From Candidatus Eisenbacteria bacterium (GTDB lineage Bacteria > Eisenbacteria > RBG-16-71-46 > SZUA-252), in contig DASTBC010000136.1 of NCBI GenBank assembly GCA_035712245.1, forward strand, positions 1-48,723: a DNA stretch of 48,723 bases, read 5' to 3'. The notes under the pieces were generated by a model that saw only the letters and a program-made list of their open reading frames with translations, was not told the DNA's origin and did no database searches. Of the stretch, positions 1 through 8,594 are shown in pieces. Numbering within the stretch: position 1 is the first letter of the stretch; each line of letters starts with the position of its first letter. Made by a program: the position numbers and the translations under genes.

Positions 1-721
1 TTACGTCGAAGGATGCACGGCGCCGATCTACGCGACCGACTCGCTCCATTCCGCGGTCGTCGAGATCATCGTGAAGCCCGGCGCCCGCTGCCGCTACACC
101 ACGATCCAGAACTGGTCGAACAACGTGTACAACCTCGTGACCAAGCGTGCCGCCGCGTATCGCGACGCGACCATGGAATGGGTCGACGCGAACCTCGGCT
201 CCAAGCTCACGATGAAGTATCCGAGCGTCTACCTCATGGAACCGGGCGCGCACGCCGAGATCCTCTCGATCGCGTTCGCCGGGAAGGGGCAGCACCAGGA
301 CGCGGGCGGCAAGGCCGTTCACGGCGCGCCGAACACCACGTCCAGCGTGGTTTCGAAGTCGATCAGCAAGGACGGCGGACGCGCGGGGTACCGGGGGCTC
401 ATCAAGGTCGCGAAGGGCGCCACGGGGTGCAAGTCGACCGTGCGCTGCGACGCCCTCCTCCTGGACGAGGACTCGCGCTCGGACACGTATCCGTACATGG
501 AGATCGAGGAGGACAAGGTCTCGATCGGCCACGAGGCGACGGTCTCGAAGATCGGGGACGAGCAGCTCTTCTACCTCATGAGCCGCGGGATTCCCGAGGC
601 CGAGGCGGCCGCGATGATCGTGAGCGGGTTCATCGAGCCCATCACGAAGGAGCTCCCGATGGAGTACGCGGTCGAGATGAACCGGCTGATCCAGCTGCAG
701 ATGGAGGGCTCGGTCGGCTGA
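1..721 (+). CDS. sufB: Fe-S cluster assembly scaffold SufB, C-terminal part
   Basis: C-terminal half of SufB, the core subunit of the SufBCD scaffold on which Fe-S clusters are built in the cytosol. The reading frame is open from base 2, so the gene starts before the window. The sequence has the SufB signature region ([18 protein letters not shown], then [14 protein letters not shown]) and the C-terminal block [17 protein letters not shown] shared with SufD. It is followed 40 bases later by sufD, then sufS and sufU, so it is the upstream part of one plus-strand operon. sufC is presumably just outside the window. Identity is not in doubt; only the missing 5' end is. Confidence 0.97.
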   Translation, partial: YVEGCTAPIYATDSLHSAVVEIIVKPGARCRYTTIQNWSNNVYNLVTKRAAAYRDATMEWVDANLGSKLTMKYPSVYLMEPGAHAEILSIAFAGKGQHQDAGGKAVHGAPNTTSSVVSKSISKDGGRAGYRGLIKVAKGATGCKSTVRCDALLLDEDSRSDTYPYMEIEEDKVSIGHEATVSKIGDEQLFYLMSRGIPEAEAAAMIVSGFIEPITKELPMEYAVEMNRLIQLQMEGSVG

Positions 722-761
722 TCCGGCCCCGAGCGTGGACCTGAACGACGGAGACGTGAAC

Positions 762-2111
762 GTGAATCCAACGGAAACCATCGCGCCGAGCACGATCCAT
801 CTCGGCGCGCTCGACCGGAGCGCCGTCGCGGCCCTTTCGGCCCGTGAGCGCGACCCGGACTTCCTCGTGAAGCGGCGGGAGGAGGCGCTCGTGTTCGTGG
901 AGCGCACCCCCTTCCCGAACCGCCTCGAAGAGCTGTGGCGCCGCACCGACATCAGCGGGCTCAAGTGGGACCGCGTTCTCGCGAACGTGGAGCCGCGCCC
1001 GCCCGCCCGGTCGGTGAAGGACCTCTCCCCGTTCCTCCAGGAGGAGATCGGACCGTCCACGGAGCGTTCGGCGCTGATCGTGCACGTCGATTCCGGAATC
1101 GTGCTCCGTGAGATGGACGACGAGATCGCGAAGCTCGGCGTCACCGTGCTCCCGCTCGTGGAAGCGGCGCGCACGCGGCCGGAGCTGATCCAGAAGCACC
1201 TCGGCTCCGTGGTGCGCCCGGACGAGAATCGCCTTTCCGGCCTGAACGCGGCGCTCGCGTCGGGCGGCGCGGTGATCCACGTGCCGCGCGGCGTCACGGT
1301 GCCGAGGCCGATCCGCGTGGTCGTGTCTCGCGAGACGCCGGACCTCGGGACGTTCCCGCACGTCCTCGTGGTGATGGAGCCCGAGAGCACGGCGACCGTC
1401 ATCGAGGAGTACGTCTCCCCGGGCGAGTCCGGAACGGGCGTCAACGTCGGCGTGAGCGAGATCCTGGTCGGACAAGCCGCGAACCTCCATCTCGCGACGC
1501 TCCAGCGCTGGGGCTCGAACGTCTACCACTTCGGCGTGGAGCGGGTGCGGGTCGCGCGCGACGCGCGCTTCCACTGGACCTTCGCGGGTCTCGGCGGAAA
1601 GCTCTCGAAGGTGGACATGGAGATGCACCTGGACGGCGAGGGGAGCGAGGCCAAGTTCTCGGGCTGCTACTTCGGAAACGAGTCGCAGCACTTCGACTTC
1701 CACAGCTTCCAGAACCACCGCGTGGGGCACTCGCTGAGCGATCTCCTCTTCAAGGGCGCGCTCCGGGGCAAGGCCCGCATGGTGTACCAGGGCCTCATCA
1801 AGGTCCACAAGGACGCCCAACGGTCGGACGCCTACCAGGCGAACCGGAACCTGATCCTCTCGAACAAGGCCCGCGCGGACTCGATCCCGAGCCTCGAGAT
1901 CGAGGCGAACGACGTGCGCTGCACGCACGGCGCCACGGTGGGACAGGTGGACGAGGACCAGCTCTTCTACCTCATGGCGCGGGGGCTCGCTCGCCTCGAC
2001 GCGGAGCAGCTCATTGTACGTGGATTCTTCGAACCCGTGCTGGAGCGCATTCCCGCGGAGTCCCTGCGAGCGCTCGTCACCGAGGCGATCGAGAGGAAGG
2101 CCGCCGCCTGA
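762..2111 (+). CDS. sufD: Fe-S cluster assembly protein SufD
   Basis: Partner of SufB in the SufBC2D scaffold. The protein is about 449 residues and carries the beta-helix core and C-terminal block (THGATVGQVDEDQLFYLMARG) that aligns with the end of SufB upstream. I chose GTG at 762 because GGAG lies at 750-753 with 8-base spacing. In-frame GTGs at 735 and 756 are possible but lack a well-placed Shine-Dalgarno site. The N-terminal part is variable, as is usual in SufD. It sits between sufB and sufS, with 16 bases before the sufS start. Confidence 0.95.
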   Translation: MNPTETIAPSTIHLGALDRSAVAALSARERDPDFLVKRREEALVFVERTPFPNRLEELWRRTDISGLKWDRVLANVEPRPPARSVKDLSPFLQEEIGPSTERSALIVHVDSGIVLREMDDEIAKLGVTVLPLVEAARTRPELIQKHLGSVVRPDENRLSGLNAALASGGAVIHVPRGVTVPRPIRVVVSRETPDLGTFPHVLVVMEPESTATVIEEYVSPGESGTGVNVGVSEILVGQAANLHLATLQRWGSNVYHFGVERVRVARDARFHWTFAGLGGKLSKVDMEMHLDGEGSEAKFSGCYFGNESQHFDFHSFQNHRVGHSLSDLLFKGALRGKARMVYQGLIKVHKDAQRSDAYQANRNLILSNKARADSIPSLEIEANDVRCTHGATVGQVDEDQLFYLMARGLARLDAEQLIVRGFFEPVLERIPAESLRALVTEAIERKAAA

Positions 2112-2127
2112 GGGCGGCCACCCGGCC

Positions 2128-3381
2128 ATGAAAGCGGTCGCGACCGAGCGACGCGCGGCGCCGGACTTCGCGGCGATCCGCCGCGACTTCCCGATCCTCG
2201 AGCGGACGGTCTACGGGAAGCCGCTGATCTATCTCGATTCGACGGCCACGACGCAAAAGCCCAGGCAGGTGCTCGAGACCGAGGACCGTTACTACCGCAC
2301 GTACAACGCCAACATCCATCGCGGCGTCTACCGCATCGCCGAGGAGGCCACCGAGGCGTACGAGGACGCGCGCGGGAAGATCGCCCGGTTCGTGAACGCG
2401 CGCTCCGCGCGCGAGATCGTCTTCACGCGCGGGACGACGGAGTCCGTGAACCTGGTCGCGAACGCGTGGGGACGGTCGAACGTCCGCCAGGGGGACGTGA
2501 TCCTCCTCACCGAGATGGAGCATCACTCGAACCTCGTGCCGTGGCAGCTCCTCGCGACCGCGCAGGGCGCGACGATCCGGTACATCCCCGTGGACGGCCA
2601 GGGCCGCCTCGACCTCTCCGGGCTGGACCGGCTGCTCGAGGGACCGGTGAGGATCGTGGCGCTCGCCCACGTGTCGAACGTGCTCGGGACCATCAATCCG
2701 GTTCACGAGATCGTCCGGCGCGCGCACGCCGTGGGAGCGAAGGTGCTGCTCGACGCGGCGCAGAGCGTGCCCCACATGCCGGTCGACGTCCGCGGCATCG
2801 ATTGCGACTTCCTGGCCTTCTCGGGGCACAAGATGCTCGCCCCGACGGGGATCGGAGCGCTCTACGGCAAGCACGACGTTCTGGACGCGATGCCGCCCTT
2901 TCTGGGCGGCGGCGAGATGATCCGCGAGGTGCGCCTGGAGGGATCCACGTGGAACGACGTTCCGTTCCGCTTCGAGGCCGGCACCATGAACATCGCCGGC
3001 ACGATCGCCTTCGGCGCCGCGGTGGACTACCTCTCGGAGATCGGCATGGAGGCCGTCCACGCCCACGGCGGCGAGCTGGTCCAGGCGGCCTTCCGCACGC
3101 TGCAAGCGATCCCGGGCGTGACGATCTACGGGCCTCCGGCCGGGGAGCGGGGCGCGATCGTGTCCTTCACCGTGGACGACATCCACGCCCACGACGTCGC
3201 GGCCGTGCTCGACCGCGAGGGCGTGGCGGTCCGCGCGGGCCATCACTGCGCGATGCCGCTCCACCGGAAGCTCGGCATCGCCGCCAGTGCGCGCGCCTCG
3301 TTCCACGTCTATAATGCCGCCGGCGACCTCGAGCGGCTGGGCGAAGGAGTGCGAAAGGCCAAGCAGATCTTCCACCGATGA
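2128..3381 (+). CDS. sufS: Cysteine desulfurase SufS (group II)
   Basis: PLP enzyme that takes sulfur from cysteine and passes it as persulfide to SufU for Fe-S assembly. It is 417 residues, typical of SufS. The PLP lysine is K235 in FSGHKMLAPTG and the catalytic cysteine is C374 in RAGHHCAMPLHRKLG, the short-loop context typical of group II desulfurases. THTT-type and EHHSN blocks are also present (TEMEHHSNLVPWQ). ATG 2128 is used; the frame stays open upstream into sufD, but the conserved start (FAAIRRDFPILER) begins soon after this ATG. Its stop overlaps the sufU start (ATGA), indicating translational coupling. Confidence 0.97.
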   Translation: MKAVATERRAAPDFAAIRRDFPILERTVYGKPLIYLDSTATTQKPRQVLETEDRYYRTYNANIHRGVYRIAEEATEAYEDARGKIARFVNARSAREIVFTRGTTESVNLVANAWGRSNVRQGDVILLTEMEHHSNLVPWQLLATAQGATIRYIPVDGQGRLDLSGLDRLLEGPVRIVALAHVSNVLGTINPVHEIVRRAHAVGAKVLLDAAQSVPHMPVDVRGIDCDFLAFSGHKMLAPTGIGALYGKHDVLDAMPPFLGGGEMIREVRLEGSTWNDVPFRFEAGTMNIAGTIAFGAAVDYLSEIGMEAVHAHGGELVQAAFRTLQAIPGVTIYGPPAGERGAIVSFTVDDIHAHDVAAVLDREGVAVRAGHHCAMPLHRKLGIAASARASFHVYNAAGDLERLGEGVRKAKQIFHR

Positions 3382-3782
3382 GCTTCGACGACCTCTACCG
3401 GCAGAACATTCTCGACCACTACCAGAACCCGCGAAACTACGGCACGCTCGACCATCCCGACGTGAGCGCGGAGGACTCGAACCCGCTCTGCGGCGACGAG
3501 ATTCGCATGGATCTCAAGATCCGGGACGGCGTGATCGAGGACGTCCGCTTCAGCGGGAAGGGCTGCTCGATCAGCAAGGCCGCGGCCTCCATGCTGACCG
3601 AGGAGATCGTGGGAAAGACGCTGGACGAGGTGAAGCGGATCGGGAAGGACAACGTGCTCGAGATGCTCGGCATCGAGCTGGGCCCGGTTCGGCTCAAGTG
3701 CGCCCTGCTTGCGCTCAAGACGCTGAAAATGGGAGTCTATGGGGTCCGGGGCTGGCCCGGCGAAGACGGGGAGGGCGGATGA
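3378..3782 (+). CDS. sufU: SufU zinc-dependent sulfur transfer protein
   Basis: IscU-fold protein of 134 residues that accepts sulfur from SufS. The metal/sulfur ligands are intact: C38 and D40 in NPLCGDE, C63 in GKGCSIS and C108 in RLKCALL. Presence of the Asp and pairing with SufS in one operon argue for SufU (zinc-bound sulfurtransferase) rather than an IscU scaffold. Its start overlaps the sufS stop and its own stop overlaps the next gene's ATG, so sufS, sufU and the Rieske gene are tightly coupled. Confidence 0.95.
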   Translation: MSFDDLYRQNILDHYQNPRNYGTLDHPDVSAEDSNPLCGDEIRMDLKIRDGVIEDVRFSGKGCSISKAAASMLTEEIVGKTLDEVKRIGKDNVLEMLGIELGPVRLKCALLALKTLKMGVYGVRGWPGEDGEGG

Positions 3783-4105
3783 GCGAGGTCACGGCCCGGT
3801 ACGTGCGGGTCGGGAAGGTTTCCGAGGTGCCGCAGGGCGGCGCGGAGACCTTCGACGTCGAGGAGCGCAAGATCGCCGTCTACCGGCTGGAGGACGGCTT
3901 CTACGCGATCGACGACATCTGCACGCACGACGGGGGCCCCCTCGCGCAGGGGGACGTGGAAGGGGACCAGGTGATCTGTCCCCGGCACGGCGCCCGATTC
4001 TCGATCAAGACCGGGGCTGCTCTGACCTTCCCCGCGATCACGCCCGTGGACACGTATCCGGTGCGGGTCGAAGGGGAGGATCTGCTCGTCGGCCTTCCGG
4101 ACTGA
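3779..4105 (+). CDS. Rieske [2Fe-2S] ferredoxin, SUF-operon type
   Basis: A 108-residue soluble Rieske protein. The cluster ligands are complete: C48-T-H50 in ICTHDGGPL and C67-P-R-H70 in ICPRHGARFS. It resembles the ferredoxin components of non-heme iron oxygenases, but no oxygenase gene is near. Its overlap with sufU points instead to a role linked to Fe-S assembly, perhaps as electron donor or as a client; that role is inference. The ATG at 3779 overlaps the sufU TGA, and sufT follows after 10 bases. Confidence 0.93.
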   Translation: MSEVTARYVRVGKVSEVPQGGAETFDVEERKIAVYRLEDGFYAIDDICTHDGGPLAQGDVEGDQVICPRHGARFSIKTGAALTFPAITPVDTYPVRVEGEDLLVGLPD

Positions 4106-4115
4106 GGAACCCATC

Positions 4116-4403
4116 ATGGCAACCGAAGCCGAGATCCGAACCGCGCTCGAGGCCGTGGTCGACCCCGAGATCCATCTCAGCATCATCGAGCTGGGCCTGG
4201 TCCGGGAAATCGACCAGAGCGTCGAGCCGACCGTCGTGAGGATGCTCCTCACGACGCCGTTCTGTCCGTACGCTCCCCAGATCGTCGCGCAGGTCAAGGA
4301 AGCCGTGACCGGCGTCACCGGCAAACCGGCCGAAGTGGAGATCATGCCCGAGCAGTGGACCCCGGAGATGATGCCGGATCCGGGCCTGCTCGGCCGCTGG
4401 TAG
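4116..4403 (+). CDS. sufT: SufT-like DUF59/MIP18 family protein
   Basis: A 95-residue single-domain DUF59 (MIP18) protein, a family whose members assist Fe-S cluster maturation or transfer. Visible family features are the DPE motif followed by IIELGLV near residue 16, and the conserved TxxxCP motif with C50 (LLTTPFCPYAPQI). The position at the end of the SUF operon supports the name SufT. The next gene begins 8 bases after the stop. Confidence 0.9.
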   Translation: MATEAEIRTALEAVVDPEIHLSIIELGLVREIDQSVEPTVVRMLLTTPFCPYAPQIVAQVKEAVTGVTGKPAEVEIMPEQWTPEMMPDPGLLGRW

Positions 4404-4411
4404 GAGGACGC

Positions 4412-4711
4412 ATGGCAACGCTCACCGACGTCGAAATCCGCGACGCGCTCTCCGAGCTGCCCGGCTGGGTCCACCAGGACGGAAAGCTCACGAGAACCTT
4501 CACGCACTCCTCGTTCCCGGAGGCGATCGTCTTCGTGAACGCGGTCGCGCACCTCGCCGAGCTGGCGAACCACCATCCCGACATCGACGTGCGCTACTCC
4601 AACATCACCCTGTCGCTCATGACGCACGACGAAGGGGGGATCACCCACAAGGACGTCGCCGTCGCCAAGCAGGTGGAGTCGATCCGCCGCAAGGCCGGCG
4701 TCCCCGCGTAG
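4412..4711 (+). CDS. Pterin-4a-carbinolamine dehydratase (PCD/DCoH)
   Basis: A 99-residue PCD-family enzyme that dehydrates 4a-hydroxytetrahydrobiopterin to the quinonoid dihydropterin. The catalytic signature is intact: H54-H55-P56 in LANHHPDIDVRY, then SLMTHDEGGIT around residues 68-78. ATG 4412 is preceded by AGGAGG overlapping the sufT stop, so the gene is in the same transcription unit as the SUF genes. No aromatic amino acid hydroxylase is in view, so its substrate pathway here is unknown; in other bacteria stand-alone PCDs also act in molybdopterin or folate-type pterin metabolism. Confidence 0.94.
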   Translation: MATLTDVEIRDALSELPGWVHQDGKLTRTFTHSSFPEAIVFVNAVAHLAELANHHPDIDVRYSNITLSLMTHDEGGITHKDVAVAKQVESIRRKAGVPA

Positions 4712-4716
4712 ACGCC

Positions 4717-6927
4717 GTGCCGCGCACCCTCGAGCCTCTCTTCCGTCCTCGGTCCATCGCCGTCATCGGCGCCTCGCGGAGGCGCGACTCGATCGGCGGC
4801 GCCATCCTCCGGAACCTGATCGAGCAGGAGTTCCAGGGACCGATCTATCCGGTCCATCGCGACGCCTCGTACGTCCAGTCGGTGCCCGCCTACCCGAGCG
4901 TCGAGGCCGTCCCGGGCCCCGTGGACCTGGCGATCGTGGTGGTTCCGGCGGTCTCGGTCCTGGAGGCCGTGGAAGCGTGCGGGAGGAAGGGCGTTCGCGC
5001 CCTCGTCGTGATCTCGGCCGGGTTCAAGGAGGTCGGGGCCGAAGGGCGGGAGCGTGAGATCGCCCTCCGTGAAGCGGTCCGCCGCCACGGGATGCGTCTC
5101 GTCGGGCCGAACTGCCTCGGCATCCTCAACACGGATCCCGGGGTCCGCATGAACGCGACCTTCGCGCCCGTCCAGCCGCCGCCGGGACGCGTGGCGTTCT
5201 CCTCGCAGAGCGGCGCCCTGGGGCTCGCCATCCTCGACTACGCCCGCGAGCTGAACCTCGGCATCTCGCAGTTCGTGAGCGTCGGCAACAAGGCAGACGT
5301 GTCCGGAAACGACCTCATCGAGTTCTGGGCCCAGGACGACGGCACGGACGTCATCCTTCTCTACCTCGAGTCCTTCGGGAATCCCTCGAAGTTCGTCCAG
5401 CTCGCGCGGCGCGTGTCGCGCGAGAAGCCGATCGTGGCCGTGAAGAGCGGACGCACGGTGAGCGGCGCGCGGGCGGCCTCGTCCCACACGGGGGCGCTCG
5501 CCGGGTCGGACCAGGCCGTCGACGCGCTCTTCCATCAGAGCGGCGTGATCCGGACGGATACGATCGAGGAGCTCTTCGACACGGCGCTCCTCCTGGCGTA
5601 CCAGCCGGTGCCGACCGGGAAGCGGGTCGCGATCCTCACCAACGCGGGCGGCCCGGGCATCATGGCCGCGGACGCGTGCGAGTCGGCCGGACTGACGCTG
5701 CCGGCGCTCTCGGCGAAGACCACGAAGGCGCTGCGCGCGTTCCTTCCGGCGGAGGCGAGCGTACGCAATCCCGTCGACATGATCGCGTCCGCCCGGGCGG
5801 AGTCCTTCGAGAAGGCGCTCGCGCTGCTCGTCGCGGACGAGAACGTCGACGCCGTGATCGTGATCTTCGTCCCGCCGCTCGTGACCGGAGCGCCCGACGT
5901 GGCGCGCGCGATCCTCGCGGGCGGCAAGGGGAGCAAGAAGCCGATCCTCTCCTGCTTCATGGGCTCGCACGGGATTCCCGAGAGCTTGAAGTCGCTGAAC
6001 GAGGGGCACATTCCTTCGTACGCGTTCCCCGAGGCCGCCGCGCGCACGCTGGCGAGGGTGGCCGTGTACGGGCGCTGGCGCGCGGGGGAGCCCGGCTCCA
6101 CGCCGAAGCTCAAGAACGTGAACGCCGCCGCCGCGCGCGAGGAGATCGAGCGGTTCCTCTCGGCCGGAGCGGATGCGTCCGGCGGATGGCTCCCGCCGGA
6201 TCTCCTCCTGCCGCTCCTCGGCGCGTACGGCATCCGTACCCCGGAGCTCCGTCCCGCGGGAAACCGAGGCGAGGCCGCCGCGGTCGCGAAGCAGATCGGG
6301 TTTCCGGTCGCGATGAAGGTCAAGTCTCCCGACGCCGTGCACAAGACCGACGTGGGAGGGGTGAAGCTGAGCCTGCGCACGGAGGAGGAGGCGGCGAAGG
6401 CTTTCGACGAGATCCGCGCCTCGCTCGCGAAGGCGAAGCCCGGTGCGCGCTTCGAAGGGGTCACCGTGGAACCCATGGTCTCGGGTGGCATCGAGACGAT
6501 CGTCGGAATGTCGCGGGATCCGTTGTTCGGTCCCGTGGTGCTCTTCGGGCTCGGCGGCGTGGCCGTGGAGCTCCTGCGCGACGTGTCGGTGCGCGTGGCG
6601 CCGATCACGGACCGCGACGCGGAGGAGATGGTCGGCGAGATCCGCGGAGCGCCGCTCCTCGACGGCTATCGCGGGGCCGCGCCCGTGGACAAGGCTTCAC
6701 TCCTCGACCTCCTCCACCGCGTGTCGCGCCTCGCCGTGGACCACCCGGAGATCCTGGAGCTGGATCTGAATCCCGTGGTGGCCTTCCCGGGCGGGAAGCC
6801 GGCCCTGGTGCTCGACGCGCGAGTCCGCGTCGGCGCGGCCCCGAGCTCGCCGGCCCCCGCTCCTTCCGAGGATGGAGAGAAGGACGCGCCCGCCGGAATT
6901 CCCGCGGCGGCCGCTCCCGCGCGTTGA
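4717..6927 (+). CDS. ADP-forming acyl-CoA synthetase, fused alpha-beta (acetate-CoA ligase type)
   Basis: A 736-residue NDP-forming acyl-CoA synthetase that interconverts acyl-CoA + ADP + Pi with acid + CoA + ATP. Order of domains: CoA-binding Rossmann domain (about 8-130, with VIGASRR), two ligase-CoA domains (about 150-460) and an ATP-grasp beta part (about 490-710, MKVKSPDAVHKTDVGGVKL). The phosphorylated histidine is H257 in ASSHTGALAG, the same number as in the Pyrococcus enzyme. Alpha and beta subunits, separate in many archaea, are fused here. GTG 4717 lies 5 bases after the PCD stop and there is no clear Shine-Dalgarno site. Short-chain acyl specificity cannot be read from sequence. 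Confidence 0.94.
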   Translation: MPRTLEPLFRPRSIAVIGASRRRDSIGGAILRNLIEQEFQGPIYPVHRDASYVQSVPAYPSVEAVPGPVDLAIVVVPAVSVLEAVEACGRKGVRALVVISAGFKEVGAEGREREIALREAVRRHGMRLVGPNCLGILNTDPGVRMNATFAPVQPPPGRVAFSSQSGALGLAILDYARELNLGISQFVSVGNKADVSGNDLIEFWAQDDGTDVILLYLESFGNPSKFVQLARRVSREKPIVAVKSGRTVSGARAASSHTGALAGSDQAVDALFHQSGVIRTDTIEELFDTALLLAYQPVPTGKRVAILTNAGGPGIMAADACESAGLTLPALSAKTTKALRAFLPAEASVRNPVDMIASARAESFEKALALLVADENVDAVIVIFVPPLVTGAPDVARAILAGGKGSKKPILSCFMGSHGIPESLKSLNEGHIPSYAFPEAAARTLARVAVYGRWRAGEPGSTPKLKNVNAAAAREEIERFLSAGADASGGWLPPDLLLPLLGAYGIRTPELRPAGNRGEAAAVAKQIGFPVAMKVKSPDAVHKTDVGGVKLSLRTEEEAAKAFDEIRASLAKAKPGARFEGVTVEPMVSGGIETIVGMSRDPLFGPVVLFGLGGVAVELLRDVSVRVAPITDRDAEEMVGEIRGAPLLDGYRGAAPVDKASLLDLLHRVSRLAVDHPEILELDLNPVVAFPGGKPALVLDARVRVGAAPSSPAPAPSEDGEKDAPAGIPAAAAPAR

Positions 6928-7901
6928 GCCGATCCGTCATTCGCGCCCGGCTTCGCCCCGAAGAGGCGATGACGCTCGCGTTCTTCGCCGTTCTCTTCAT
7001 GGCGCTCGCCGCGATGAGCACGTCGAACGCGGTGCTCGAGGGTCCTGCGGCTTCGTATCCCGGCTCGTCCGTCCGGCTCCTCTTCCTCGTCGCCTCGGTG
7101 GCGGTCTTCCTGGCGCTGATCCGCTTCCGTCCCAACTGGGAGCTGGCGCGCGACTCGATGCCGTTCGTCTTCTGCGGGAACGTCTACGCGAGCCTCCACG
7201 ACTTGATCCGCTTCTTTCGTGCCCCGGACATCACCGCCAGCCTGGCGCGGTGGGACGCGGCCCTGTTCGGCGGGGTGCAGCCGACGGTATGGGCCGAGCA
7301 GTTCATCCACCCGGTCTGGACGGATTTCTTCACGGTCTGCTACTGGCTCTTCTACGTGTGCGCGCCGCTTCTGGGGCTCTTTCTCTGGCTGAAGGGAGAC
7401 CGGCGGGCGTTCCGCTACACGATGGTCTCGGTCGTGCTCTGCCTCTACCTCGGGTACGTGGGCTACTTCGCGTTCCCGGCCGCGCCGCCGAGGCTCTGGA
7501 TGCCGGAGGCGTACGCGATCCCCCTGGAAGGGAACACCATCCTCGACCTCACGCGGTCGGCGACCGCCGCGGTGCCGTTGACCGCGAAGGGAGCCTTTCC
7601 CTCGCTCCATTGCGCGGTCGCGCTCCTCGCGCTCCTGCTTGCCTGGAAGCACCTGCGCTGGTTCTTCTGGGTGCAGCTTCCGTTCGCGCTCGGCCTCGTT
7701 CTGGGGACCGTGTATCTGCGGCACCACTGGGTCGTGGACATCCTGGCCGGATTCACGGTGACGATCGTCGCGTTCGTGGCGGCGCCGTGGATCGAAGATC
7801 GCTGGAACGCCTCCGGGCGATCGGTCAGGAGAGAGCCGGTGGCGACCGGCGTGGGGGACGTGGCGGACACGCCTCTCGAGCGGCACGCCGCGGGCCGCTA
7901 G
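6924..7901 (+). CDS. PAP2-superfamily membrane phosphatase / inositol-phosphorylceramide synthase-like
   Basis: Polytopic membrane protein of about 325 residues with roughly six hydrophobic segments. The PAP2_3 catalytic motifs are present: GAFPSLHCAVAL and, after a hydrophobic helix, YLRHHWVVDILAG. Such enzymes move phosphate or phospho-headgroups on lipids. I use TTG 6924, which overlaps the upstream stop (TTGA), because the basic RARLRPEE segment just before the first helix is typical of the family. ATG 6969 is the alternative and would shorten the protein by 15 residues. A strong hairpin follows at 7914-7939. The substrate cannot be told from sequence. Confidence 0.88.
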   Translation: MSRSVIRARLRPEEAMTLAFFAVLFMALAAMSTSNAVLEGPAASYPGSSVRLLFLVASVAVFLALIRFRPNWELARDSMPFVFCGNVYASLHDLIRFFRAPDITASLARWDAALFGGVQPTVWAEQFIHPVWTDFFTVCYWLFYVCAPLLGLFLWLKGDRRAFRYTMVSVVLCLYLGYVGYFAFPAAPPRLWMPEAYAIPLEGNTILDLTRSATAAVPLTAKGAFPSLHCAVALLALLLAWKHLRWFFWVQLPFALGLVLGTVYLRHHWVVDILAGFTVTIVAFVAAPWIEDRWNASGRSVRREPVATGVGDVADTPLERHAAGR

Positions 7902-7913
7902 CCGCCCACACGA

Positions 7914-7939
7914 AACGAGGGACCCGAAGGTCCCTCGTT
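7914..7939. terminator. Bidirectional hairpin terminator
   Basis: A perfect 11-bp inverted repeat (AACGAGGGACC, loop CGAA, then its complement) lies between the convergent PAP2 gene and the first YWY gene. It can end transcription from both sides. No long U-tract follows on either strand. Confidence 0.8.
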
Positions 7940-7969
7940 CCACTCCGTTCTTCTCTCGAGTCGCCCGTG

Positions 7970-8341
7970 TCAGGGGCTCCAGTGGATCCGGTATGCCGCC
8001 GGGATCGTTCGGATCGTGCGGGGCACGGTGTTCGTCTTCACACGGACGAACGGTCCTTGCCAGGTGTTCGCCCGGTACCAGGCTCCGTTCTCCGCGATGT
8101 ACCAGTAATCCCCGAACCGGTATACGTCCGCGTCCATATCGCTCACATAGTAGACGCGCGTCTCGGGAATGAGGACGGCCTGCGGTTCCGTGGTGAACGC
8201 CACGGCGCCGCGATACCGCTCTCCGACCTTCACAACCGTCGTCTTCGTCGTCGTCTTGCTCTTGCCTTGGGCCCAGGTGGGCGATGCGGTGAGCGCCGCT
8301 CCCAGAACGAGGGCCGCCACCAGCGAAATGGCTCGTCTCAT
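7970..8341 (-). CDS. Secreted YWY-family protein 1 (tandem paralogue, shortest)
   Basis: A 123-residue exported protein with signal peptide (MRRAISLVAALVLGAALT, ending ..TWAQ). The mature part begins with a Lys/Thr-rich stretch and then carries the unit shared with the two genes upstream: GERYRGAVAFTTEP, RVYYVSDMDADVYRFGDYWY, AWYRANTWQGPFVRV and VPRTIRTIPAAYRIHW. It ends at the shared core, lacking the charged tails of the other two. ATG 8341 follows a good AAGGAGGAG site. I do not recognise a named function; the aromatic, beta-like pattern suggests a small secreted or envelope-associated fold. The gene stands alone with its own terminator. Confidence 0.85.
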   Translation of the reverse strand: MRRAISLVAALVLGAALTASPTWAQGKSKTTTKTTVVKVGERYRGAVAFTTEPQAVLIPETRVYYVSDMDADVYRFGDYWYIAENGAWYRANTWQGPFVRVKTNTVPRTIRTIPAAYRIHWSP

Positions 8342-8551
8342 AGAGGTACTCCTCCTTGTGCGTTCAGAACGTACACGCACGAGACCTGTACAGCATTGCG
8401 CGTGCCATCGGTCCATCCCGGGTAATCGGTGCTCGCGACGGTACTTGCCGGAAGGCGGCCCGGGACCGACGACGAACCGGTCTACAATGCAGCGGAGCAA
8501 TTCTCTTCCCGCGTACGAACACGGTGCACGGGAACGCGGCTACAAACGAAC

Positions 8552-8574
8552 GGGGGGCTCCCTCGGAGCCCCCC
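8552..8574 (-). terminator. Hairpin terminator of YWY gene 2
   Basis: A 10-bp perfect inverted repeat (GGGGGGCTCC, loop CTC, GGAGCCCCCC) lies 20 bases after the stop of the 8595-9131 gene. Confidence 0.75.
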
Positions 8575-8594
8575 AACGTTCATCGGACGGCGTC

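Noticed and set aside
4594-6342. 582-codon minus-strand open frame under the acyl-CoA synthetase gene
   Set aside because: Arg/Gly/Asp-rich translation without motifs; the plus-strand frame carries the full conserved enzyme.
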